Below are positions 23,697 through 36,000 of a DNA stretch of 64,000 nucleotides, piece by piece; position 1 is the first letter of the stretch; each line of letters begins with the position of its first letter. The translations under genes were made by a program, and so were the position numbers. Below the pieces are notes generated by a model that worked only from the letters and a program-made list of their open reading frames with translations, was not told the DNA's origin and ran no database searches. This stretch comes from Bathymodiolus brooksi (taxonomy: Eukaryota > Mollusca > Bivalvia > Mytilida > Modiolidae). Location: positions 20,294,413 to 20,358,412 of the forward strand of contig OY804589.1 of assembly GCA_963680875.1 (NCBI GenBank), written 5' to 3'.

Positions 23697-23969
23697 ATAA
23701 GGGACGGACCATATAACTTCCAGGAGGGGTTATATTTTTTTTTTCTAAATAAATATTCTGATTCCCAATGTTGCTGAAAAAAATATTCTGATTTTGGTGG
23801 AGGAAAAAAAATAATCTGATTCAGAATTTTTGTCATATAACCTAATGTTAAATTCCTCCCAAAAAATATTATAACTCTCGTGTTGTCCGAAATATTTGTT
23901 CTGAACGACACAAAAAACCATAACCCCCCCCCCCCCCCCCCCTGCAAGTTAAATGGTCGGTCCCTTATG
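23697..23969. mobile_element. MITE inserted in the LINE
   Basis: Ends are inverted: ATAAGGGACGGACCATATAA at the left and the complement of ATAAGGGACCGACCATTTAA at the right. It carries a run of 18 C at about 23924-23941. The LINE reading continues on either side (YIKYH, then DPYVENHF), so the insertion came after the LINE. Confidence 0.8.
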
Positions 23970-24156
23970 ATCCCTATGTGGAAAATCATTTTTAACAACT
24001 GTACCGTGAATACAATGAAATCAAAAAAATTAAATGAAAAACATAAAAAAGCAATCTATTACATGAGCTTGAAACACTTAATGAAGATAACCCAAACATG
24101 TACTGGAAAATGATTAATGAATTACAAGAAAAACAGACAGATTCTGATAATAATAA

Positions 24157-25693
24157 TTGATTTCCCTCACCATATGGTTGAAACATTTTCAGAGATTAAA
24201 TGAGGGGAAGGAACATTTTAAGTCTAGAATAAAAGATTTAGAAGATAAACTTAAAAAATTGGAAGGCACAAACTGTTTTAATGAGCTTGACTTCCAAATC
24301 TCTTTGGACAAGATTGCAATTTCAAAATTTAAACTGAACAAATCTCCTGGCTTGGATAATGTTTCAAACAACATGATCAAATGTAGTCAATCTACACTCT
24401 TAAAATGTTTTAAAAAATATTTAATTCTTCTTTGAGCTTAGGAATATATCCAGGAGCCTGGGCAGAGGAATATATAACACCCCTTCATAAAACAAATGAT
24501 ATTTCGGATCCAAGTAACTACCGGAGACTGACTATTACAAGTTCCATTGGTAAATTATTTAATCATGTTTTAAATGCACGACTTGATAAATTCTTATTTA
24601 AGTACAACGTTATAGACAAGTGTCAAATTGGATTTAGAAAGAAAGCCAGAACATCTGATCACATGTTTGTTCTGAAGACCATCATTGGTGAGTATTGTGT
24701 AGCAGGCAATACAAAGTTATATTCCTGTTTTGTTGATTTCCAGAAGGCGTACGATACTGTAATTCACACTGGTATCAAGCTAAAACTTTTAGATTTTAGT
24801 GTTGGATCTCTTTTTTGTAACATTATTAAAACATGTATTCAGTGAGTAAACCATCTATAAAGGTTAACAATGAAATTTCTGATCGTTTTCTTCTTAAAAT
24901 AGGTGTTAAACAGGGTGATAATCTGAGCCCTATCTCTTTAAAAAAATTTATTAATGACCTACCGAAATATTTACAGTCTTCTCGTGATGCAATATTACTA
25001 AATGATAGACCAGTGAACTGTCTGATGTATGCTGATGACATAGTTTTGTTATCGACATCTCCTCAGGGTATCCAGAATAAACTAGATATACTGAAGCAAT
25101 ACTGTAATGACTGGTGTTTAACAGTCAATACTAATAAAGCCAAAGTTTTAATTTTTAATAAGGCAGGGAAACATATCAAACACACCTTTAATTTCAATGC
25201 TACCCAACTTGAATGTGTGAATCGATACATCAGGGTTCTTTTATTTTGCACAGGACGAACTTTACAAAAAGCATTAAAAGCCTACTTTAAATTCTCAAAA
25301 GAATTATTGTCACTGAATCAAACAATCAAGACAAATATCCATGTGTTCGATCATACTATTAAACCAATTCTCTTGTATGACTGTGAAGTGAGGGGCATGT
25401 TTAATCCATTCATCTCTAAGTTTAGGAACACTTTATTGAACATTAGTCGAATTTTGGACAAACTTCCTGCAGAAAAACTGCATCAAAAGTTCTGTAAATA
25501 TATACTTGGGGTTCACTCAAAAACAAGCAATGCAGCTGTGCTGTCAGAATTGGGTAGATTCCCCATATATTTCAACATAGTCAAAGCCCTAGTTAAATAT
25601 TTTTACAGACTAAAAAACATTCAGTCAGATTTTCCAGTTGTACATGATGCTTCTGAGGAATCTAAGATCCTGTTACTTTCAAGTAAACCCTAA
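24157..25693 (+). pseudogene. LINE reverse transcriptase
   Basis: Fragments at 24157-24435, 24432-24845 and 24833-25693 lie in different frames and together cover the RT fingers, palm and thumb. The catalytic YADD at about 25029 is preserved. The last frame continues to GRFPIYFNIVKALVKYFYRL, the typical post-RT region. Confidence 0.88.
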
Positions 25694-26383
25694 TGATATG
25701 CCTCTATAAATTACATATTCAAAATAATCAAGACCTATAAGTCAGGGAACAATGACAACGTGAATGCTGGTGCTAAATTGATACAAAATAATTTTTTACA
25801 TGAGTGGAAACAGAATTTACAGGCACAAGCTAATGGTAAATTATGCTCTTATGTTCTTTTAAAAAGTAATTTTGGGTGTGAAAAATATTTGTCTGTAATA
25901 AATAACATTGAAATAAGGAAACAATGTACAAGACTTCTTTATCAGCACATTCTCTGAAGATTGAGAAAGGTAGGCATCAGGGTATTCCTCGGCATAACAG
26001 AAACATGTCCCAGATGCTCAAGCAATGAAGTTGAAGATGAATTACATTTTCTTCTACTTGCATTGCTTTACATAATGAGAGAGAGAGTTTGATCCAATGC
26101 ATTATTGATAACTGTATAAATTTCATAAAATTAACTAATAAGGATAAATTTATTTGGCTAATGAATAATGAAAATAAGGATATCCTGGTTACTTTATGTA
26201 GTTTTAAAAAAATAATGAAAGATGTGGTTAATTATTGTTCACTTTCACATAGTGATTGTATCATTGGGCATGTACTGGAGGCTGTATCAGTTCCCATATA
26301 GTGTACATTGTAACTTGTATAATCTTTATACCTGAAACATCATAAATGTACTAAACATGTAATTGTAACCACACACAGGAGAA

Positions 26384-26698
26384 TGTATGTGTGTGTGTAT
26401 GTATGTATGTGTGTATGTATGTGTATGTGTATGCATTGTGTGTGTATATGTATGTATATGTATGTGTATATGTGTATTTGTATATATATATATATTTGTA
26501 TGTATGTATGTGCGTCTGTGTGTGTGAATGCGTATGTGTATATATGTGTATATGCATGTATGTAGATATATATATGTGTATGTATATATGTGTGTATGTT
26601 TATATGTGTATATATGTGTGTATATATGTTTGTATGTGTATGTGTGTATGTATATGTGTGTATATGTGTAAATGCATGTATATATATATATATTTAAA
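26384..26698. repeat. TG/TA-rich microsatellite
   Basis: About 315 bp of mixed TGTA, TGTG and TATA units (GTATGTATGTATGTGTGTAT type). It follows the LINE 3' end. Open frames in it on both strands are low-complexity artefacts. Confidence 0.95.
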
Positions 26699-26774
26699 TC
26701 TCTAATCCATTTTCCAAACGTTTCAACTGGAATTACAGCTTTCATCAGTGGAATTTATTTTGGAATGATTACAT

Positions 26775-28598
26775 GATAACAAATTTTACATTGCATAGTT
26801 ACGTGACGTTACAATATTATGACGCGATTTTCCCGAAAAAAAGTTTCTTTCAGTGCCGATCTAATTTTTTATTAAGTCCTTGCGGTTCATATGTTTTTAG
26901 TTTTTTAATCCAGAATGATTCTTTTACTTCTCTCAGATATACATCTCCGTTGACTCGTTCAATGCCTATGACTTTATAATTTTCCACAGTATGATTATTG
27001 TTACAAGAATGATTTGCCACAAGATCTTCTGTTTTCTTAGTTCGAATTTTCGAAAAATTTAACAGCATTCGTTGTTAAAATGTGTATCCTGTCTGACTAA
27101 CGTAAATATTTGTATCACATTTTGTACAAAAGATACAATATATTACACTAGTTGTTTTACAGTTGATATCAACATGAATGTTGTAGATTTTTCCCTCGTT
27201 GTCTTTAACTTTTGACGATTCTAATAAATGTTTGCAGAGTGCACAATTTTTCACACATCTTTTACATTCGTTTTCTCTGTTATAAAACTGTATACTGTGC
27301 TTACTATGTACTAGTATATCTTTGATGTTTTTATTTCGTTTATATGACGTTTTTCATTCTTTCTGATTTGTGTAAAGTTTTCATATTTTTCCTTAGAATT
27401 GCGTGAATATCGGGAGGGCTTTGGATTATGTTAAAACTAGCGGTACTCGGTTGTTTTGTTTTTTAGGATTATACTGCAGAAGATTTTCCCTTTTTAGCAT
27501 GTACATTTTTTTTAATTGATATTCAATAGAACCTTTTGAATATCCTCCTTGTATTAACTGGTCCTTTATATCCTCACGCCCATTGTTATAGTCCGTTTCT
27601 TCGTTTTACTCTGATTCCTAAACCATATCGAATTGCATTTTTTACTGTATGTGGGTGGCTTGAACTAGCATGCAATTAAATATGTTTAACGGTATCATTG
27701 CAATAAAGGTCGGTCTTGAAATAATCTTAGCTAATGGATACGCTTACGTCTAAAATTCCAATTTCTTTTTCCGAATATCTTAATTCTGTTTAAATTCTTG
27801 GGTGAAGTGAATTTGTTAATTTATGAAATTGTTGTAGTTTTTCTAATCCATGATGCCAAATTCCCCAAATATCATCAACATATCTCCAATAATGGGATGG
27901 TAAATATTTACTTTTTGAATATAACTCCTGTTCCCAGTTGCCTAAATAAGTTCAGGCATAATTCATTCCCAGATGGGAGCCAATAGCTGTGCCATCAGTT
28001 TGTAAAGAATGTTTGTTATCAAATCTAAGATTATTGTTTTCAAGTACAAGATCCATCATTTCCAGTACGGAATCTGTTGATATTGTTTTGGTTGTTCTAT
28101 TTTCGAATGCAGTTTTACATGCAGATTATGCTTCTATTCGCGGGACACTCGGATATAACGCCTTGACGGCTAGACAGAACATTATTGTTTCGTTTGGTAG
28201 AGATTGTGAAATGTTGTTAAGTTTTTGCAGAATATCTGTAGTGTCTTTGATGTACGTATTTAAATTTCGCACATTTTCCGACAGTTCCTGTTCAACTACT
28301 TTCGCCATTTTCTCCGTTGCGTGATTGCTGCCATTAATGATTGTTCTAAATGGATGGTTTTTCTTGTAGGTATTCGGGTTGTCTTGTGCTTTTCCCGGCT
28401 GGGTGCCTTTTAGTATCAAATAGTCTTTTAGATATGTTGTAATAAGCTGTTGATTATGCATCGTTTCAATCGATTTCTTAATTTTATCTTCAATTTTTGT
28501 AGTTATATCTTTATCAGTTTCAGTATAAGTATCGTTGTCTTTCAGTTCATTATATATTTCATTTTCATAGTCATTTCGATTTAAAACAACTATACCTT
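26775..28598 (-). mobile_element. Penelope-like element with GIY-YIG endonuclease, 3' part
   Basis: The RT frame (28461-28126) has KAQDNPNTYKKNHPFRTIIN and SLPNETIMFCLAVKALYPSV; further on come GTAIGSHLGMNYA and WRYVDDIWGIWHHG, the catalytic box. The endonuclease side has a Cys-rich lead, IYCIFCTKCDTNIYVSQTGY and KESFWIKKLKTYEPQGLN, the GIY-YIG type found in Penelope-like elements. Stops and shifts make it inactive. Confidence 0.87.
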
Positions 28599-28830
28599 AT
28601 GTTTTATCACTGGTTGGATGACAATAGAAACATCGTATCACAACCTGGACGCGACCGTTGGCTTGACTTATATATTCAAGAGGTGGGAGATGATATAATA
28701 AAAGGGCTAAACAAAGATTTTAAAATGAACATAACAAGGCAAGAAGACAAAGCATTAAAGGAATTGTTATACGATGATGCTATAGTTATCCGGTATAGTG
28801 GTTATAAATCGTGGTTATTAGCCTTGTAAT
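28590..28830 (+). pseudogene. Inverted 5' part of the Penelope-like element
   Basis: The plus-strand frame ends with ITRQEDKALKELLYDDAIVI, which in these elements precedes the LNRNDYENE stretch found on the minus strand just left of 28598. The two halves are therefore joined head to head at about 28597. Confidence 0.65.
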
Positions 28831-28903
28831 CGGTCATGGAATGGGGTTTATATAAACGTTGATATCTTAATTGCGTACGTACGACTCATTGCTGGAATAA
28901 CAT

Positions 28904-29262
28904 TTAAGTGAGTGAGTGAGTGAGTGCTTGTTGTTTAATGCTAAATCAACAGCTATAACGTGGTGAGAACAAGTTAATTTTCAATGAGATGATGATGAGG
29001 TCCGCTTTGTACTAGACCAACAAGCTGGATTGAATTTGCATAGTCTAGCTCACTGAAACAACAGTCTGCGGATAGACATGTCGCTCCACTCGGACACATT
29101 ATTCTGATTCCGAGCCAACCAGTTTTTGCTCTTTCTCCGTAATTCTGCGTGCTTAGCGGAGGAGCAACAAATACCCATTTCATTGTCTTTGGTTTGACCC
29201 AACCGGGACTCGAACCCACGACCTACCGCACTCAAGCCGAGCACGGACGACACATAGCTGGA
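28904..29262 (-). repeat. SINE family B
   Basis: Reverse copy with a (CACT)n tail (GTGAGTGAGTGAGTGAGT on this strand), body, and tRNA-like head with GGGACTCGAACCCACGACCT. Confidence 0.78.
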
Positions 29263-29269
29263 ATAACAT

Positions 29270-29428
29270 TCAAGTGAGTGAGTGAGTATTTGTTGTTTAA
29301 TGCACAATCAACAGCTATAACATGGTGAGAACAAGTTAATTTTCAATGACATGATGATGAGGTCCGCTTTGTACTAGACCAACAAGCTGAATTGAATTTG
29401 CATAGTGCTAGCTCACTGAAACAACAGT
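29270..29428 (-). repeat. SINE family B, partial
   Basis: Second reverse copy directly beside the first, with the same GTGAGTGAGTGAG tail, truncated in the body at ACAACAGTCTGC. Confidence 0.75.
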
Positions 29429-29429
29429 C

Positions 29430-30430
29430 TGCTACTCTCAAAGTCAAAAAGTTGAAAAACAATATAATAAAACAAATTTGGGAGCAAGAATACCAACGTG
29501 CCTAAGCAATATTTACTTTGGTCTCCTATGACTGACAGGGGGGTCGATCCTTTTGATAATACTTGTATTATTTAGGAACTATAAATGCCAATAATAAATA
29601 TATAAACAAACAATATGTTGATATATCATTTCATATTAATATCCAGGTATGTTTTCAATAAAAAATATAAAAGGAAGCAATATTATTCATAGCATACAAC
29701 AAATACTAGCACCAAACGAGATGATGTTCTATATTAATGAAGCAATCTTGATAAAGAGAAACGCATATATTCATGTCATATTATACAAATATATAGACAA
29801 ATAGCTGGCAATGACATTGTTATCGCTTGAAACTACAGTACAGTCAGAGACATAGCGTGACAAATCACTGTGATAGACGTATCACTATTCTTAGTGATAC
29901 TGACCTATCTTTGGTTTGCTTAATCTATTTACTTATATTGATATTCTTTTTGGGTGATAGTAAGTAACACTCTACATGTGAAGGAAATTTTGAAAATATA
30001 TAAATAGAACAAAAGATATATCCAAATCACCAAGATGGGTGATACATCTATCACCGTGATTTATCATATACTATTGATATTTCGACTGGATGTCAAGACA
30101 TGCAATCACTAACAATTATATCTCAATATTACGGAAGTGTATTGGGGCCAAAAGTTTTATTTTTTATTTTTCATTTTTCAAAATGTCAACTTTAATCTTG
30201 GTAATTTGAACTGTATTAAGTAAAGATTGCACGACAGTCGCATGCACATGATAGCCACAAAATATGCATGCATCGACCACATAGCTCACCCTGTACAAAA
30301 TATTTAGACGTAATAACTGAAGTTCAAAATAGTGACAATGTGAAACACTTCAATACAAATTATTATTTCTGGTATGTGCTATATAAAATATTTGAACCAT
30401 TCGACATAAATTTTGTCATTTACAGTATGA
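29430..30430. other. AT-rich spacer, nothing recognised
   Basis: No ORF with recognisable motifs, no tandem structure and no RNA gene seen. Confidence 0.4.
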
Positions 30431-30434
30431 ATTG

Positions 30435-30602
30435 TTATGGTTAGTGTTATTGTGTTTAACGCCACGTTCAACAATGTTTTAGTTATATCTTAATGATCAG
30501 TTTTATTGGTGGAGGAAACCGGATTACCCGAAGAAAACCACCAACCTGCTGCAAGTCACTGACAACCTTTATCATATAATGTTGCATGAATTGTACTCTA
30601 TT
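30435..30602 (-). repeat. SINE family A, headless
   Basis: Body and 3' end only: GTTTAACGCCACGTTCAACA, TTGGTGGAGGAAACCGGATT. The tRNA-like head is missing. Confidence 0.72.
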
Positions 30603-30829
30603 CCATTCAACAAATACATGTAATATTATGTTTATATCAAAATATAAATATAAAATAAAATAATGTCCATGAAAAAGAAAGTATTATACAATTATTATAA
30701 ATATCTATTTCAAACATAAAACAATACATCTATATTGTTCCAATTATAACATAACTATTCATAACAATATACAAGAACATATTACAATTATAAGTCTGTA
30801 TTGTATTAAAAGGAATGGGAAAATATTTA

Positions 30830-30960
30830 AATGCTAAATAAACCAAAAATGGACATTCCATAGAAACTGACAACATAGGGTATACAAGACGAAGACAAAC
30901 AAAGCAAAAACAGAACACAGTATGCATAGGACACCATTATATGCAAACAAGCACAAATAA
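30830..30960 (-). repeat. Fragment of the 88-bp repeat family
   Basis: Reverse of the unit at 39690-40215: AAAATGGACATTCCATAGAA, GTATACAAGACGAAGACAAA, and AACAGAACAC. Confidence 0.55.
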
Positions 30961-31025
30961 CGTAAATAAGTAGGCAAAATAGCAATATACTATCATTATA
31001 GATTAGGCAAATTAACTATAGGGTT

Positions 31026-31182
31026 AAGGGTATGGTGCTTAACGCCACTTTCAATAAAATTTCAGCTATATCGTGGCGGTCAGTTTTATTGGTAGAGGAA
31101 ACCGAGTACCCAAAGAAAACCATCAACCTGTCGCAAGGCACTGACAAGCATTATCACATAATGTTGTATCGAGTACACCAAT
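31026..31182 (-). repeat. SINE family A, headless
   Basis: AACGCCACTTTCAATAAAAT, TATCGTGGCGGTCAGTTTTA and the GTTGTATCGAGTACACC end of the body; head absent. Confidence 0.72.
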
Positions 31183-31246
31183 TTAACTACATATCACTTA
31201 TTTACTCTATCAAGCTTTAGCTAATGCCCAGTAATTTGTCATTTTT

Positions 31247-31660
31247 GTTATGGAGCTAATACTAAAAATATGGAAAAAATTCAAGAAAAAGCACTAAATG
31301 TTATATATAATGGAAACCACTCCACATATGAGGAACTTTTGGATATTTCAAAATCACCTTCTGTATCAATTAGACGCACCATTGCAATAGCTATTCAATC
31401 ATTTAAATTAAAAATAAGGAAATACCTCAATATATACATTATCTTGTAGTTTTTAATAAAAATAAATATGATTTTAGTTACAGCAATACAGCACATATAC
31501 CAACATTCAAGACCACCCGGTATGGATTGAACTCTTTTAGATAGTATGCTTCAGAAACTTGGAATGAGCTGTCAGACCACTTCAGGAAAGAAACACCGGT
31601 CAACCAATTTAAGGGTTTAATAAACTATTGAATGGCAGCTCATGTCACTGCAGCTTCTGT
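31247..31660 (+). pseudogene. LINE 3' fragment (post-RT region)
   Basis: The frame encodes MEKIQEKALNVIYN, STYEELLDISKSPSVSIRRT, then TRYGLNSFR and WNELSDHFRKETPVNQFKGL. This is the conserved C-terminal end of many LINE proteins of the CR1/L2/Jockey type. Only this 3' piece remains. Confidence 0.7.
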
Positions 31661-31664
31661 GCAT

Positions 31665-33000
31665 GATGTTTAATATATTTTCATTCTTTTTGCTTTGTCT
31701 TTTAAAATTGTAGATAGATGCATGCGCTTTTAAAATTTATAATTTTAAAATTTTGTTAGTTTCTTATTTATAACCATACTTTCTGTTTACTCACATCAAT
31801 ATATGTGCTTTTAAATTATGCGAGTGCTAGGCCTATTATGTGTTTTATTGCTTTGATATTGTTTAGCTTAGTTTTAAATTTCATGTATGGAAATTTAAAT
31901 TTAACAGTGCTTTTTAAATTTATTGTGTACATATTTTGTTTATTGATTGTACATGTATATTTTTATGTCGAATTTAAATGCTCACTAGAGTTTTGTTTTA
32001 ATTGTTTGTTTCTTTATGACTCTAAATATATTTTATTGCATTTTATTGTATTATTACATTGTAAATTTGTTGGCTTAGTAAATCCATTCTGCCAATTACA
32101 AGTCAAGAACGTAAGCAGTCATGCATTGTTGTGTTAGAGGTATCGATTTTGCATCTTTCTACCATTTTTTTCCATTGGATTTTGAAATTGATTTTCATTT
32201 CATTGTTGCATTTCTACCGCCACATACAACTGAAATATTGTTGAAAGAGTCGCTAAGCACCAGAAAAAATTACTAAGAGATTACAATCATGACAATAATA
32301 TTATGTTAAATACATGCTCTGAATTTCTAGTTCAGGTGATTATTATTATACGGGTAATCAGAGTATTGGCCACCAAAATTTCTACAAACGATATATGAAG
32401 TTTATGTTGCATGGAATATATTTTTTAGAAAAATAACAAAAGAAACCACTCTGGACTACTAATTCTAAATTTAACTAAGCACATTTAATATATATAATTT
32501 TTAGAAAAATAATAAAAGAAACCATTTTCGATTCTTTGTAATACGAATGGTTTTTAATTGGTGTTACATTTTTTTACAGTTAATTTGATCATATTATACT
32601 TCACTAAGAAAACAGCTAAATAAACACATTTTTGATTATTTGTAAATCTTTGAATTTGACCGGTTTTATCATTGCCAATTAGCAATTTCATAATTACATT
32701 ATTTGTCATAGGGGATAAGTAGCCTTATTAATCAATACGCCGCAAGTGTTACATGCATACAAAAAAGCATATCTATATATACATGCAAAATATTTGTTTT
32801 CGAACAAAGGAATTCTTTAAAGTACTTTATGCAGTAAGGAGGTTCACTTTTCGCAACTAACCAATTCTGTATGATAAAATAATCATATGTGTATCGATTG
32901 GAAGGGAGTTCCATTTTGTAAAAAGAGTGCAATCGTCTCCAGAAAAGTGAGCAAGTAAAGTCTATCATTTATCTGTTATTTCATAACATATATCGTTGGT
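31665..33000. other. Intergenic region downstream of gene 1
   Basis: AT-rich; holds only a short SINE family A 3' remnant at about 32216-32262 and a small repeat of TTTTTAGAAAAATAA (32421, 32500). No gene seen. Confidence 0.45.
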
Positions 33001-33006
33001 ACTGAG

Positions 33007-33078
33007 TTAGAAGTTGGCATACACATTTGTAGATTCTATGTAGATATTCAAAGCTTCATAACAAAGGCGATATTCCTC
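33007..33078 (-). CDS. Last exon: PTP D2 C-terminus and stop
   Basis: 72 nt including TAA at 33009-33007. [16 protein letters not shown] is the closing D2 helix (QYxxCYEAL type). Acceptor TACTACAG. I did not identify a clear polyadenylation signal downstream. Confidence 0.9.
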   Translation of the reverse strand, partial: EEYRLCYEALNIYIESTNVYANF

Positions 33079-36000
33079 CTGTAGTAAAAACAAACATAGT
33101 TTTAAATTTAAAAAGTTTAGCCAATGTAGCAAATTTCCATTGTATCAAAATATTCAATAACATATGTTTGACAGAAAGCATAAACATTCTTGCACCACTT
33201 GTGGCATCCGTCGTGTTACTCTTGTATAAGATCGAACGATAAACCATGTCAAAGGACAGGAATTTTACAACATTCAGAATACAAACGTATATATCAAATT
33301 TAGTGTGCACGACGCGTGTCTGGATGCATCTTTGGTCAACTGTAACAGAGAGGATTCTTAAAGGTGAAAAGGCAAAATATATTCCACATTTTTGTGTCTG
33401 TCTCAAACCATGACCTGGAAGAAGTGGATTTTCTTGTGTTCATTGATTTAAGGTGAAAGGTGGTTGTTTCTTTTGTTTCTATTGGCTGAATTGTGGACCA
33501 TCGTTATTTCAACGTTATTTCTATAAAATGGCTAAGAATGAAAGAATAGACAAAGACACAGATAGTAGGCAATTCCTTATTTTCAATTTCTTTAAATTAG
33601 TACAAAATCGTATACAAGAAAGGCGTATTTAAATTAACTGGATACCAAAAATGATAAGAGAACTATCATTAGTGTAATAGCAAATCATAGCACCATGTTA
33701 AATATAGATTCATACTTTTGTACTTACAAAGTCTGCAAAAAACTCAGGACGTCTTAACTGCAGAAGCCGTACAAGCTGGAAGATATCTGCTGTCTCGTCG
33801 ATCTTCATACTGGATACTGCATTGGTAAATGTACAGAACAACCCACAATTCTTTGCACCATTACTGATGAAGGCATAAACAAACTTGTTAATATGAATCT
33901 AATGGAGACAGTATAATAGTAGATTTCCATATAATACTAGAGCTATATCATTTTCCTACCGTGGTATGTGTCAGGGTTGGATTCTAGTAATTCACGTGTG
34001 ATGTCAAGCCAATCAGAGTAGCGATTTTGCATGCTTTTTATATGCTGGTTTGGGGCCAAAACGCATGAGTTGTGAGAGTCGTTAGCATATAATTCTGGGG
34101 AAAATTAGAGGGGTACAAAAGAAAAACAACAAATGATCGGACAACTCCAACACATATAAAAACCGTCTGTAGGATCTGGTACTCGAAATGATAAACTGGA
34201 ACCTCTTCATAACTTGAAGCTGATACGATACCTTAGACAAAGCGCTATTTTGACTTGGGTTTTATTATGTCAGTCACCGGTAACATGTAATTGAGGTACG
34301 AAAATCCAGTTGTTGCTATGCAATTGATATCAATGATCATATCACCTTATTCCTAGATTATCGTAATAACTACAACATTGGACGTTTCATTCGCGAATAT
34401 CACTTTTCATGCCTATTTCAAATGATTTCCTTTCACATGACAATATAATACTCCATTACGTGATTATGTTAAGAATCTGATTTATGATGTCATGACGAAT
34501 TTTTGTTGTATACTAATGCCCAGAAACAAGACTAAAATGTACATTAGAATCAAACGTTGGACTTTTCTGTGTATTGATGTGTTTATATACATGCAACCTA
34601 TTCGTCAAATGTTCATACAAAATTCGATTCTCGTGTGTATGGATCACTAAATATACTGCTACTTGTCGATATTCTGTAGTGTAGAGGCATTATGTGTATC
34701 TACCTACCTGCTGACAACAGTAACTGGATCAGGAGACATACTGATTCTTGTAGATATTAAATCTACCAGTCTACACAAAACTTTAGGATCTGGCATGTTT
34801 TCACATACAGTTTGGTATATAGCTATTTCTTTTGGTTTATCGTCCTGAAATGTATTTCAAAGAAAAGAAATATTTCAGCAAATGTAAAATGATAAAATTT
34901 GAATCATGTTTTTTGATTCCAATGAAATTAGTGTATTTCCTTATGATATCACCATTGCAACACAAATATGATTATCCTCCAGTAAACTGATAATTACAAT
35001 ATAGGGTATGGTATCTCCCAATGCATTGCTTATTATATCATGAAATTAGGGTGAAATGAAACTAGGATTAAAACATACGATGTATATTTTGCAAACTGAG
35101 TGTCTGAGATAAAGAAAAAAACACAGAATGCATTGATTGCTAGCAAATCATCATTCTACTTTAAACATTCGTTGAATGAAAGGAGACGACTGTCATTAAA
35201 TCAACATTTTCTGCTGTCCGAGAGAATTTCCCGTGATTGTTATTGTCGTCATCTACAAACACCATCCACACATTATTTTATAAAAATAAAACACGAAATG
35301 GTGCATTTGTTAGTAAATATATTTCATAAAAATCCTTAGAAATATATCCTTTTTATATTTCATAGAAGTTTATACTTTATATTTCACCTTCTTTGACATA
35401 ATCAGTGTTGCCTCTGTAATGTCCAGTTCTCCTTGGTCTCGTTTTGTAATTTTCATGGTAAATTGACCACAAGTAAAGGAATCTGTCGTTGCTGTATAAA
35501 CCAGATCAGCCTTGCAAGATTAAAGTATATATACATATATACATATATATATCAATATAAAGCGAAACCTACTAAATACGTTTATCATATAGCATTACAA
35601 AATCATATTTCGATACAATCAAAGTATAAACTCAATCTTTAGTTTTATGTGTATGTTTTGGAGATCGTTGTTTGTCCTTTTGCCTCTTTTCCTTTTGTCC
35701 ATTGCGTTGTCTGTCCTTCTTCGATTTACGGATTCTGATTACCCCTTTGGTATCTTCAAACTCTTCTCAATGCTTCTTAATGTATCAATTAATTTACATG
35801 AATAAAATATAATTAGTAAATTTTGTGGGGTTCGCTTGGTCTTTTTCTTTTGGCCAATGTATTGTATGTACCTCCTCGACTTGCGGCTTCGAATTACGTT
35901 TTTGGTATCTTCAAATGTTTCTGGATATTGGCAAAATGTTTCAAAAGCATAGTATGTTTGTTGAATTTACATCTACCTATGCAATCACTGACAATTATCC

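Larger units (their letters stand above)
22845..26310 (+). mobile_element. Non-LTR retrotransposon (LINE), 5' truncated and inactive
   Basis: Endonuclease remnant (ILTCGDCNARIGTNPDYI, then NGRTLGDLQGNHTCYTHIG), RT with YRRLTITSSIGKLFNHVL, VDFQKAYDTV, IGVKQGDNLSP and LMYADDIVLLS, and a C-terminal CPRCSSNEVEDELHFL zinc-like segment. Frames break several times. An inserted MITE separates endonuclease from RT. The exact LINE clade is not assigned. Confidence 0.88.

Noticed and set aside
26326..26745. Open frames of 104-139 codons on both strands
   Set aside because: They lie in a TG/TA microsatellite and encode only His/Thr/Tyr or Cys/Val/Met low-complexity sequence.
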